Source: UBA8108 sp965659285 (GTDB lineage: Bacteria > Planctomycetota > UBA8108). From it: 36,329 bases of DNA. Within the stretch, counting starts at the first letter, position 1. Every line of letters starts with the position of its first letter. This document shows positions 23,332-31,328 of this stretch, in pieces. Made by a program: the position numbers and the translations under genes. The notes beneath the pieces are model-generated. The model was not told where the DNA came from. It was given only the letters and a program-made list of their open reading frames with translations, and ran no database searches. The DNA lies in the NCBI GenBank assembly GCA_965659285.1, contig CBFHWB010000017.1, positions 1 to 36,329 of the forward strand, written 5' to 3'.

Positions 23332-24396
23332 TCAAACCGTGTGGCAACCGGGCCCCACCGCCGACTCAGAAAAATCAAACTCTACCACCGCCTTACGAAC
23401 CTCCTCGCCACACGGGGATCTCTGGAGAACCTGGATCGCCAGGGCGCTGCTGGTGGCATCCGCTGGCGGGCAAATCTCAACGGCTATCGTCGGGTTCATT
23501 CCCAATCGAGCCCACTTCCCGGGTTCAATCAACTCGCCCGGGTAGCTTGCCAATTCAAGTCCCTGACGGAACCTCTCCAATTCTTTCCTCCCCCGAAGCG
23601 ATAGGGAAAAATAGTCCGGGGTGTCGTACAGCCTCGTTGACCAGCCTTCGCCGGCTCCCAGGATTTCAAAGCTCGTAGAGCATCTGCGGTGTCCGCCGAG
23701 AAAGAACCAGCTCCTGTTGATCTTTCCAGGATAAATACGGAATGCGCGAGCCTCGTGGCGCTCGACATCGATGTCTCCCATAAGCACATTGATATTACCG
23801 ACCCAGTACACGCTGCGGCCCTGGTGGAGATCCGCGCGAGGCATGTCCGCAGGCTCGAGGCCAAACAACTCTTCCAACTCTTCGACTTCCGCCAGACTTG
23901 TATCCCGGGGCCCATGACCTAGGCCACGATTTTCGGCGAACAGTTTACGCACCTTCCGTGCCACCACCTGCCAGACGCTCATCGTCTTCAGTTGCTCATC
24001 ATCCTGGATGGTCCTCAAAGCATCCTGGTAGCGCTTCCGGTCCTCGGAATACGCTCCTCCATCCTTTGCCAGGAGAGTGCCATCTTCACAGATAACCACC
24101 TCGGTGCTGACCAGGGTGCTGCCACCTGGGCGAATCCGCGGCACCTGCAGCAACTGCAGCGGAGTCCATGGCACAAAAGCGCCAAAGGCCGCGAACTGCA
24201 GCATCATCGGCTCAGGATTCGAGGCGGTATCACTCCTGTTTTGAACCTTCACCTCGATCCGTAACCGGTCTGCCGCCACATTGTAAAAACAGATGTCTTC
24301 ACGCTCGACCGCGAGGCCTGTTCCGGTCCCCTCTGCAGCCCTGTCTGAAGGATCCACAAGGACTCTTGTGGCCTCAGCTTCTGCCATCATTACCAT
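23332..24396 (-). CDS. Unknown protein, 354 residues
   Basis: I do not recognise this protein. The start is set at ATG 24396 (MVMMAEAEATRVLVDPSDRA) because a strong GGAGG lies seven bases upstream (24404-24408); the frame continues upstream to a TTG at 24474 without comparable support. There is no signal peptide or transmembrane segment, so it is probably cytoplasmic. Residues about 35-120 have beta-sandwich character (EDICFYNVAADRLRIEVKVQ, then PMMLQFAAFGAFVPWTPLQ). A charged helical middle follows (RKRYQDALRTIQDDEQLKTM, EVEELEELFGLEP), then a second beta-rich region (VYWVGNINVLMGDIDVERHE, INRSWFFLGGHRRCSTSFEI). It is the last of three minus-strand genes; the LprI-like gene ends 126 bp upstream. 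Confidence 0.68.
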   Translation of the reverse strand: MVMMAEAEATRVLVDPSDRAAEGTGTGLAVEREDICFYNVAADRLRIEVKVQNRSDTASNPEPMMLQFAAFGAFVPWTPLQLLQVPRIRPGGSTLVSTEVVICEDGTLLAKDGGAYSEDRKRYQDALRTIQDDEQLKTMSVWQVVARKVRKLFAENRGLGHGPRDTSLAEVEELEELFGLEPADMPRADLHQGRSVYWVGNINVLMGDIDVERHEARAFRIYPGKINRSWFFLGGHRRCSTSFEILGAGEGWSTRLYDTPDYFSLSLRGRKELERFRQGLELASYPGELIEPGKWARLGMNPTIAVEICPPADATSSALAIQVLQRSPCGEEVRKAVVEFDFSESAVGPGCHTV

Positions 24397-24522
24397 CTTC
24401 CTACCTCCATGCTCTTCAAACAACCAACTCACCATGGTCCCGCCTGTGGTGGGCAATCCTCTCGCCCGGCGCAACTCGTCAATTACAAATCTACTCCTGC
24501 TCCCCTTCCTGCCGGATTCCGT

Positions 24523-25200
24523 TCAATAATAGTGCCCAGGAAGAAGATAGCTGCTGAGGCGTAAGGCCTGGGTCCTGGTGACTTCCATTACATGCGCGGC
24601 ATGATGAATACTCTGTATTGTGCCCGATCGTTTTCCGAATACGGTCGAGATCACTCTACGCTGAGCATCTCGGAATTTAATCCACTGGCGTTGGCTCCGG
24701 ACAAGCCCGGCTTTCTCTTCCTTGGTAAAAGCACGAGGGCTTTTACCCGCCAGGAGGCGCTTATAGACCCGGTTCAACTCCTTGTCCCATAATTGCTCCG
24801 CTTTCACGTAGGTCTGAACAAAAGCTATAGTATTTTCAGGACTCTCGTTGCGCAGGAGGATGTCGATTGGATGGTTTTTCAAGCCATGAAGAATAGGAAT
24901 GACCTTCCCTGACTTGGAATCCAGCAACACGGCCCCTGTCGCCGGCTTATAGGCAAGAAAAAATGGCCTGCCGACACTCCAGCTTTCGGCCACGCTCCAT
25001 TCCATGTCGACATAAAGCTGCTCGCCATTCTGCAGAAAGACATCATTGCTGTCATGCCCGCGGAATTCCTGGTAATAGACCTTCTCTTTATAGAGCCAGC
25101 CTCCTCCCTTGGCCTCTTCTCCACTTCGCACCGCAGCCTTAGCTGAAAATCCGAGACCCTGCACCACGCCAGCCAGCAGTAATACTCCAACTAATCTCAT
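24523..25200 (-). CDS. Exported LprI/DUF1311-like protein
   Basis: A 225-residue exported protein starting at ATG 25200, with a strong GAGGAG ribosome site just upstream. The signal peptide is MRLVGVLLLAGVVQGLGF..AKA. The C-terminal half (about 130-215) matches the DUF1311/LprI-type helical domain, related to lysozyme inhibitor LprI: AEQLWDKELNRVYKRLLAGK, then KAGLVRSQRQWIKFRDAQRR and a final helix with MEVTRTQALRLSSYL. The classical cysteines of that domain are absent. The N-terminal half (about 30-125) is beta-rich and unrecognised (YYQEFRGHDSND, PATGAVLLDSKSGKVIPILH). The function is likely at the envelope, but lysozyme inhibition cannot be claimed. It lies between a small ORF upstream and the unknown gene downstream, all on the minus strand. 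Confidence 0.8.
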   Translation of the reverse strand: MRLVGVLLLAGVVQGLGFSAKAAVRSGEEAKGGGWLYKEKVYYQEFRGHDSNDVFLQNGEQLYVDMEWSVAESWSVGRPFFLAYKPATGAVLLDSKSGKVIPILHGLKNHPIDILLRNESPENTIAFVQTYVKAEQLWDKELNRVYKRLLAGKSPRAFTKEEKAGLVRSQRQWIKFRDAQRRVISTVFGKRSGTIQSIHHAAHVMEVTRTQALRLSSYLLPGHYY

Positions 25201-25250
25201 ACGTACTCCTCTCTTCCTGCCCGGTCACATCCTGGCTTCATCTTCACCGG

Positions 25251-25278
25251 TACCTTTCTACCCATACCTTTCTACCCA
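25251..25278. repeat. Two exact tandem copies of a 14-bp unit
   Basis: TACCTTTCTACCCA occurs twice back to back (25251-25264 and 25265-25278), 50-78 bp upstream of the LprI-like start and just after the stop of the small ORF. It may be a paired protein-binding site or a simple duplication. Confidence 0.85.
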
Positions 25279-25286
25279 CGCGCCAT

Positions 25287-25487
25287 TCAATTCCAATCGG
25301 GACGCCCTGCCGGCGGTATCCGCCGGGATGTCCGCACCGGAACCAGCGCCCGCTCGAGCTTGCGCCTGTCGCGAAGGAAGGAAAGGAAACTCCACCTGGC
25401 CTCACAAACCAGGCGCCGGCGGCTCTTTCCTTCTCCGCGGATCGCATCGACTAACGCCCGCAGCTCCTCCATGTACTCCCTCTTCAT
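25287..25487 (-). CDS. Small basic helical protein (66 residues), unknown
   Basis: A short reading frame with an unusually good start: AAGGAG stands seven bases before ATG 25487, while a GTG two codons earlier would be too close to it. The product is basic and mostly helical (MKREYMEELRALVDAIRGEG, then ARWSFLSFLRDRRKLERALV), with a basic, Pro-containing tail (RTSRRIPPAGRPDWN). It has no signal or membrane segment and no recognised family; a nucleic-acid-binding role would suit its charge but is a guess. It precedes the LprI-like gene by 86 bp on the same strand and follows a strong three-helix hairpin. Confidence 0.45.
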   Translation of the reverse strand: MKREYMEELRALVDAIRGEGKSRRRLVCEARWSFLSFLRDRRKLERALVPVRTSRRIPPAGRPDWN

Positions 25488-25552
25488 CTCCACACTCCTT
25501 TTCGACTGTCACTTACAGCCGCTGCTTCGCAGCCGCTTCTTTTCACCAAGAG

Positions 25553-25629
25553 TCGAGGCACTGCGGCCAGTATCCGCGCCGAAAGCATCGCCGCGGATGG
25601 TGACAACATGGCCGCGTTCAGTGCCTCGA
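25553..25629. other. 77-nt three-helix imperfect hairpin (possible structured RNA or mobile-element end)
   Basis: Three stacked perfect helices: 25553-25563 with 25619-25629 (11 bp, TCGAGGCACTG/CAGTGCCTCGA), 25564-25569 with 25609-25614 (6 bp, CGGCCA/TGGCCG), and 25572-25578 with 25592-25598 (7 bp, ATCCGCG/CGCGGAT). The unpaired bases lie almost all on one side (CGTT at 25615-25618; nine bases at 25600-25608). There is no T-run on either side, so it is not an ordinary terminator. Integron attC core boxes were looked for and not found. On the minus strand it would sit in the leader of the small ORF at 25487. Confidence 0.6.
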
Positions 25630-25725
25630 ACAAGAAAGACCTGAATTCAACACCACCTTCCGCGCAGCCTCACGACCGCCGGGAAGGTTGCTTTATGACG
25701 CCCTGGCCCATACCGAAACCCGGCA

Positions 25726-25742
25726 CCGGGAAGAATTCCCGG
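25726..25742. repeat. Compact 7-bp hairpin with 3-nt loop
   Basis: CCGGGAA (25726-25732), loop GAA, TTCCCGG (25736-25742) form a perfect stem. No T-run follows on either strand, so termination is not indicated. Confidence 0.6.
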
Positions 25743-26234
25743 GAGGCTCTGCGTCAAGCGCGGGGCTCATAAGAAGTGCGGTTCTTCACTGTCGATGTGA
25801 AGCGCCGAAAACCTCTCTACCGCCACCGCGGGGAAAAACCCTGCTCTCATATCTGCGGACTCCTCTTCGACCAACAGACCTTTGATACCCGTGCTCATGC
25901 CAGCTCGAACCGTTTCCGGCCCCTTCTGGCCTCTTCCGACCTTTTCTGGCCTGACTTTCAGGCACCTCCTGGAAATTACCGACCTGCTACCGGCCCTGGT
26001 GAGACACTGATCGGCTTCCAGTTACTACTTCACTTCTTCCAGGCTGCCACCCTGACATACCCTGAAAATAGACCGGAAATGAAACTATAAAACCCTCCCG
26101 GGCGTTTGCAAATGAGGGACAAAAAAAATACAACCTTCCTCCAGAGACCCTTCGGGCTCCGACTCGAAGTTGACTCCTCCGCCTGTCGGATGGATATTGG
26201 CAATCGACAGCCGCACCTTTCGTATCGACTGAGC

Positions 26235-27200
26235 ATGCCTTTATTCAATTCGATACTTTCCAGGATCCTTCCCCTGCTGCCTAAGTGGGCCGCCCGCCCC
26301 TTCGCCAGCCCCTATGTCGCCGGGACGACCTCCTCCAGCGCGTTGGAAGTCGTCCAGGGGCTGAACACTGCCGGCTTTTCAGCCACCGTTGACATACTGG
26401 GAGAACATGTCGAATCATCCGCGGAAGCGCGCCGGGTACGAGATGCCTATCTTGAGCTCTACGAGCTCATCTACCGCCAGGGTCTTGACTGCAACATCTC
26501 GCTGAAGCTCACCCATCTCGGCCTTGGTCTCAGCGAGAGCCCTGCGAAAGAAAACCTGCTCGACCTCGCCGGTAAGGCGCGGGAGCGAGGCAACTTTCTC
26601 CGAATCGACATGGAAAACTCCGACTATACAGATGAGACCATCGCCCTCTACCGGGAATGCCGGAAGCTCCATGAACCCACGGGAATGGTCCTGCAGGCTC
26701 GCCTCAGAAGAACGCTCGCTGACATCGAGGAGCTCTGCGGACCAGGCTTCAACTGCCGAATCTGCAAAGGCATCTACCCTGAGCCGGAAGAGCTCTCCTT
26801 CACCCTCGCGAATGAAATCCGTGAGAACTTCAGCCTGGCGGTGAGAGCTATCCTTTCAAGAGGTGGATATGCCGCGATCGCCACCCACGATATTGAGCTC
26901 ATCAACTCGCTGGAGCGCTGGCTCGTGGAAAATGAGATCCCCCCCCATCGCTTCGAGTTCCAGGTTCTTCATGGAGTGCCGATGGGGGGACGTCTCGAGC
27001 AACTGCTCGAGCGCGGCTACCGGGTGAGAGTCTACGTTCCCTTCGGAGAGGACTGGTTTGACTACTCCATCCGCCGGTTGCGGGAAAACCCCCGCATCCT
27101 CGGGTATGTCATCAAAAACATCTTCAGCCGCGGACGCAGGGTGACCGCGCAGCAGGAGGTTCCCGCCAGGCGCCAACCGGACGACACCGTGCCCGCCTGA
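26235..27200 (+). CDS. Proline dehydrogenase (monofunctional, PutA/PRODH family)
   Basis: A 321-residue FAD enzyme that oxidises proline to pyrroline-5-carboxylate and passes electrons to the respiratory quinone pool. Family blocks are in order: NISLKLTHLGLGLS (residues about 88-101), FLRIDMENSDYTDETIALYR (about 123), VLQARLRRTLADIEEL, CRICKGIYPEPEELSF, YAAIATHDIELINSLE, HRFEFQVLHGVPMG, and the substrate loop RVYVPFGEDWFDYSIRRLRE. The ATG at 26235 gives the usual N-terminus (MPLFNSILSRILPLLPKWAA) and length; the upstream in-frame extension is of poor composition. It is a single-domain protein, so pyrroline-5-carboxylate dehydrogenase must be encoded elsewhere. It converges with the large cytochrome gene at 27222 with a 21-bp gap. 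Confidence 0.95.
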   Translation: MPLFNSILSRILPLLPKWAARPFASPYVAGTTSSSALEVVQGLNTAGFSATVDILGEHVESSAEARRVRDAYLELYELIYRQGLDCNISLKLTHLGLGLSESPAKENLLDLAGKARERGNFLRIDMENSDYTDETIALYRECRKLHEPTGMVLQARLRRTLADIEELCGPGFNCRICKGIYPEPEELSFTLANEIRENFSLAVRAILSRGGYAAIATHDIELINSLERWLVENEIPPHRFEFQVLHGVPMGGRLEQLLERGYRVRVYVPFGEDWFDYSIRRLRENPRILGYVIKNIFSRGRRVTAQQEVPARRQPDDTVPA

Positions 27201-27221
27201 GGAGAAGAACCCCGGCGCGGC

Positions 27222-30200
27222 CTATTCAGTTGTCGCAGCGGGCGCGGGCTTCTCCTTGCGCCCGACGAGATACTCCACCAGGCCAAGAAACTCGTCCGTT
27301 GTCATCGCCTTCTCGAGCCCCAGGGGCATGAAGGTTTTCTTCTGGGGAATCTTCAACGCGATGGACGCGGCCGGAACCGGGTTCAGCTTGCCGCCCTGCT
27401 GGCGCAGCATCACCTTGCCATTCACCTCGGCCTCGATGAAACCTGTGAGGAACTGTCCTTTCCTGGTCTGCAGAAGAACACCGAGGTACTTCTTGTCGAC
27501 CATCGCGTTCGGGTCCAGGATCGACTGCAGGATCTGCTCTCTCTTAAGACGCAGACCGACATCAGAGAGATTGGGGCCGAAATTGACTCCCTTGTCGCCA
27601 ACCTGGTGGCACAGGACGCAGTTCTTTTCAAAGACGAGCTCCCCCTTGCCCACATCACCCTTCATCTTCAGCAGTTCGCTCACCGGGGGAAGCGCCTGGG
27701 CTTTCTTTGCGGCCGGTTCCGCCGAGGCGGGGTCCACCGCCCTGAAGATCCCGAGCTCGTGAATCGACCAGAACTTCCCCGACCGATGCCCTGTCTGGGT
27801 AAGCTTGATGTAACGCGCGTTGACCGGGGCGAAGGCAATCTCTGTCTCCGGATAGCTCCCGCTCCCGCTGGCGAGCACCTTGCTCCACTGCTTGCCGTCC
27901 TCAGAAACCCGGACCTCGTACCCGGCCGGGTGGTCGAGGGCGGAACCGGCTGAATCAAGGCTCAGTCCTCGAACCAGCTGCGCCTTCGGCAACTCAATCT
28001 GGAACCACATGCCGGGCTGCATGGGCGTATTGGTAGCCCAGCGCGAAGCCGGGTTGCCATCAATCGCTGAGCGGGCCGCGTTCCCTCCATGGCTGGCGGT
28101 CAGCTTCCATTTAGAAACCTCCCCCAGGCGCGGGTCAAACTTCAGCAATTCGGCAAGTGTCCAGGGGGTCGCGCGCCCGGCGCCGGCGCTGCGGGCAGAG
28201 GCGACATCGTCAGTAGAGACGTAGGGCGCCTTGTTCCCCCAGGTGTTCCGGGTGTAGTTGAGAGCCGCAGCGATCCAGGCATCGTCATTCGACCCCATCG
28301 GGACCATCTGCTCCTTGTACTCCTTACCATCGACCGGCCCCTGCAGGCCATGAAGCAGGATGCGAACAACCCGGCTCTTCTTGCCGGTCACTCTCGGCGA
28401 TCCGGCCAGGGGCGGCGCGCGCATCTGACTGGCGTCATCGGGCATGGGAACCCCCTTGCCATCCTGTCCATGACAGGTCACGCAGAGGGTTGCGTAGACA
28501 ACATGTCCCTGGGCGTAGGACCTGCCGAACTCCTCGTTCGCCTTACGCAGAGCCTCCTCCCTGCGGCGCAGCTCTCGCTGCTGAACAAGACGAGCCTTGA
28601 AGCCGCGCAGGATCGACTGGACAGCGTCACTCTTTTCATGCCGATCGAGAGCCGCCTCGGCAAGGCCCTCGAGTTCGACCAGGGCGGTGTACTGAGCCGA
28701 AAGAATGACCTGGATCGTCACGTTCGGATCCTCGTCCCTGACCAGCTTTGCCAGGTCGGCAATCACGTCCTTGTCTTTCTCTACCAGCAAAGGTTCACTG
28801 ATGCGGATCGCTCCGGCGCGGACCCTGGCATCCTTGTCGGAGAACTTTTCCCGCAAGAGCTCCTTGTCGATGACATCCAGCCCCTCGAGGGTCCAGAGCG
28901 CGTGCAGCCTGGAAAGGGGCGCGGCGGCCGAACGGGCCAGCTTCTTGAGCGCGGGAACCACCGACTCATCCCGGCGGATGATGATCAGCTTCTGAGCTTC
29001 ATCTCTCCACCAGCCGTTGGGGTGCGAGAGGTAGCTGACGAGCGTGCTGGTCTTCTCATCGAGCATGCGGGGCCTCGGCCCGGGCTTGAACTTGTCGTGA
29101 ACGACCCGGTAGATCCGTCCCTTGCCGATATTCTTGTCCAACCCGTAGGCGGACACCACGCCCCTCAGGTAAGAACCCCGGCGCACCCAATTACCTTCCT
29201 GGATGATGCCCCGGTACATATCAAGGATATAGAGACAGCCATCAGGGCCTGTCTTCGCCGCCAGCGGCCGGAAGTTGGGATCCTTCGTGGCGATGAATTC
29301 CCGGCCCTTGTAGGCATTCACCAGCACGGTCTTGCCCGCCACGTTGGTGATCTTCGCCCGGCGAACAAGCCGCCCTACAGCCTCGGGAATGAACAGATCG
29401 CCGCGCATATCCTCGGGCAACCGATCGCCTCGATAGACGCCCTGGCCGCCGCAGCCGGTGAAGTTATTCAGCGTATTGTTGGCTCTTACTCGCCCGCGCC
29501 CGCCCTGGACATCCGGCACATCGTCAATCGGAAACACCTCCCGGAAGCCGGGCGCCAGCTCTCCGCCCATACGAATCCGGCCGTAGATCATGGGCTGCTG
29601 GAAATCCATAGCCGGCTGCTCGCCGCCGGCGGTGGAGTAATAGAGCTTCCCGACATCATCATGGGTCAGCCCCCACTGCCCCGACCCTCCGGGCAGGCTG
29701 TGGCGCTCGACCTTCCCCCGGGTAAAACGATAGCGATGGTTTGAATAGGTCGTATAGATCCAATTATCGATATTCCAGATCAGCCCGCTGGGCTGATGCT
29801 CGAGGTTGCCGCCTCGCCCCCCGCCCTTATGCCAGAGCTTCTTCTCATCCGCGACTCCATCGCCGTCGTGATCCGAGTAGGCCCAGAGATCACGCGTGTT
29901 GGTCTCGCGAATGATGACCTCCTTCTCCAGCGGCAGGATCATTCGCGGCAGGACAAGCTTGTCGACGAAGACCGAATGCTTATCCATCCGGCCATCCCCA
30001 TCGGTGTCCTCCATGCGGACAACCCTCGAGATCGGACGAAACTGGTCGCGGCCATCGATTTCCTGCATATAGGTCCGCATCTCCGCGACGTACATGCGTC
30101 CGTTGCCGTCCCAGGCCAGCGCCACGGGCTCCTCGATCATCGGCTCGCACGCCACCAGCTCCATCCTGTAGCCGTCGGCGACCACGAAAGATTTCAGGGC

Positions 30201-30326
30201 GTCTTCGGGCGACAGCATGGGCACCTTGTAAGGCTTGAGCTTGTCGCCTCCTTTGACCGGGACACAAAACAAGAGACCAAGGCAAAGGCATATGACAAAG
30301 CGGGACAGGCGCTGAAAGGTCTTCAT
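27222..30326 (-). CDS. Secreted PVC-type di-haem cytochrome c with propeller, HEAT and F5/8C-like domains
   Basis: A 1034-residue exported protein. The ATG at 30326 is fixed by GAGG seven bases upstream and opens a signal peptide (FVICLCLGLLFCVPVKGG). Domains: a PVC membrane-bound-dehydrogenase-like propeller, about 45-430 (EEPVALAWDGNGRMYVAEMR, RMEDTDGDGRMDKHSVFVD, QPSGLIWNIDNWIYTTYSNH, GPDGCLYILDMYRGIIQEGN); HEAT-like repeats, about 440-590; the first haem domain with CVTCHGQDGKG at 615-625; an F5/8 type C-like (discoidin) sandwich, about 745-860 (AIDGNPASRWATNT, WFQIELPKAQLVRGLSLDSA, ARYIKLTQTG); and a second haem domain with CVLCHQVGDKG at 903-913 and the terminal EFLGLVEYLVGRKE. It probably carries out periplasmic oxidation with electron transfer between two haems. 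It is divergent from a Tat-exported SGNH hydrolase. Confidence 0.92.
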   Translation of the reverse strand: MKTFQRLSRFVICLCLGLLFCVPVKGGDKLKPYKVPMLSPEDALKSFVVADGYRMELVACEPMIEEPVALAWDGNGRMYVAEMRTYMQEIDGRDQFRPISRVVRMEDTDGDGRMDKHSVFVDKLVLPRMILPLEKEVIIRETNTRDLWAYSDHDGDGVADEKKLWHKGGGRGGNLEHQPSGLIWNIDNWIYTTYSNHRYRFTRGKVERHSLPGGSGQWGLTHDDVGKLYYSTAGGEQPAMDFQQPMIYGRIRMGGELAPGFREVFPIDDVPDVQGGRGRVRANNTLNNFTGCGGQGVYRGDRLPEDMRGDLFIPEAVGRLVRRAKITNVAGKTVLVNAYKGREFIATKDPNFRPLAAKTGPDGCLYILDMYRGIIQEGNWVRRGSYLRGVVSAYGLDKNIGKGRIYRVVHDKFKPGPRPRMLDEKTSTLVSYLSHPNGWWRDEAQKLIIIRRDESVVPALKKLARSAAAPLSRLHALWTLEGLDVIDKELLREKFSDKDARVRAGAIRISEPLLVEKDKDVIADLAKLVRDEDPNVTIQVILSAQYTALVELEGLAEAALDRHEKSDAVQSILRGFKARLVQQRELRRREEALRKANEEFGRSYAQGHVVYATLCVTCHGQDGKGVPMPDDASQMRAPPLAGSPRVTGKKSRVVRILLHGLQGPVDGKEYKEQMVPMGSNDDAWIAAALNYTRNTWGNKAPYVSTDDVASARSAGAGRATPWTLAELLKFDPRLGEVSKWKLTASHGGNAARSAIDGNPASRWATNTPMQPGMWFQIELPKAQLVRGLSLDSAGSALDHPAGYEVRVSEDGKQWSKVLASGSGSYPETEIAFAPVNARYIKLTQTGHRSGKFWSIHELGIFRAVDPASAEPAAKKAQALPPVSELLKMKGDVGKGELVFEKNCVLCHQVGDKGVNFGPNLSDVGLRLKREQILQSILDPNAMVDKKYLGVLLQTRKGQFLTGFIEAEVNGKVMLRQQGGKLNPVPAASIALKIPQKKTFMPLGLEKAMTTDEFLGLVEYLVGRKEKPAPAATTE

Positions 30327-30515
30327 CTTTTCACCTCTTTTGACCGTGTGTTTTCGTAGCAAGTGGAAAGCATTCTGACCTGATCACCCCCTGTAGACAA
30401 ATCTTTCCCGGGGCAACTTTGGCTCCCCAGTTAATAGCCCCTGTCCTTCCCCGCCCGGGTTAGAATACTCGTCCGGTTGAAATCACACGAATCCATACAC
30501 TCCCAGGAGAAGATC

Positions 30516-31298
30516 ATGCCCAGCGACAGGAAAAGTAAGCAACTCACCCGCAGACAATTGCTGGGCTCCACCATCGCCGCAACCGGAGCCCTTGCGGCGG
30601 GAGGCGCCGTCCTTCCGGAGCACGGACCCCGGCTGGATGCCGCGGTCCCCTCCGCCCTCGAGGGGGACACCAAGGTCATCCTCTTCCAGGGCGACTCGAT
30701 CACCGACGCGGGGCGCAACCGCCGCCAGGCCGGCCCCAACAACGCCAGCGCGATGGGACGCGGCTATCCCTTCCTGATCGGCTCCTGGCTGCTGGCCACG
30801 CGGAACGATCCGAACCTGAAGATCTATAACAGGGGAATTTCCGGCCACAAGGTTCCCGACCTCCAGAAACGCTGGCAGAAGGACACCATCGACCTGAAAC
30901 CGGATGTGCTCAGCATCCTGATCGGCGTCAACGACATCTGGCACAAGCTGGCCGGCAGCTACGACGGCACTGTCGCGGACTACGAGAAGGGCTTCAATGA
31001 ACTCATCGAACAGACCGCCAAGGCTCTGCCGGAAACACAGATCGTGATCTGCGAACCCTTCGTCCTGCGCTGCGGAGCGGTCAACGACAAATGGTTCCCC
31101 GAATTCGACAAGCGGCGCGCCGCCGCCAGGCGGGTCGCCGAGAAAGCCGAGGCTACCTGGGTTCCTTTCCAGGAGACATTCGACAGCGCGGTGAACGACG
31201 CGCCCGCGAATTACTGGGCCGGAGACGGAGTTCACCCCTCGATGGCAGGACACATGAAGATGACGATGGCCTGGCTCAAGGCGCTCAGGGACGGCTGA
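30516..31298 (+). CDS. Tat-exported SGNH/GDSL hydrolase (esterase-like)
   Basis: A 260-residue exported esterase-type protein. The ATG at 30516 (MPSDRKSKQLTRRQLLGSTI) is chosen over an upstream in-frame start because AGGAG lies just in front of it and it opens a Tat signal (twin Arg at 12-13, then AATGALAAGGAVLPEHGP). All SGNH blocks are present: block I with the nucleophile, ILFQGDSITDAGRN; block II Gly, NRGISGHKVPDL; block III, LIGVNDIW; and block V with the catalytic Asp and His, GDGVHPSMAGHMKM. Close relatives include acetylxylan and rhamnogalacturonan acetylesterases, so deacetylation of polysaccharide is plausible but not shown. It lies divergent from the di-haem cytochrome with about 190 bp between starts. 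Confidence 0.92.
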   Translation: MPSDRKSKQLTRRQLLGSTIAATGALAAGGAVLPEHGPRLDAAVPSALEGDTKVILFQGDSITDAGRNRRQAGPNNASAMGRGYPFLIGSWLLATRNDPNLKIYNRGISGHKVPDLQKRWQKDTIDLKPDVLSILIGVNDIWHKLAGSYDGTVADYEKGFNELIEQTAKALPETQIVICEPFVLRCGAVNDKWFPEFDKRRAAARRVAEKAEATWVPFQETFDSAVNDAPANYWAGDGVHPSMAGHMKMTMAWLKALRDG

Positions 31299-31328
31299 GA
31301 TGCTTTTCAGAGCGGAGTGCTCCGGCGA

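Larger units (their letters stand above)
25488..26234. other. Non-coding stretch of about 750 bp with hairpins
   Basis: No convincing gene on either strand; plus-strand frames here are short and lack ribosome sites. It contains the three-helix element at 25553-25629, the compact hairpin at 25726-25742, and several near-repeats of a TTCTGGCCT-like word around 25925-25950. The proline dehydrogenase promoter should lie in its right part but I cannot point to it. Confidence 0.6.

Noticed and set aside
25553..25629. Integron attC site
   Set aside because: The fold has one-sided bulges like an attC, but the GTTRRRY and RYYYAAC core boxes are not at its ends and no integrase is nearby.
28089..29744. 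Plus-strand frame of 551 codons
   Set aside because: Antisense to the di-haem cytochrome with its haem and propeller motifs.
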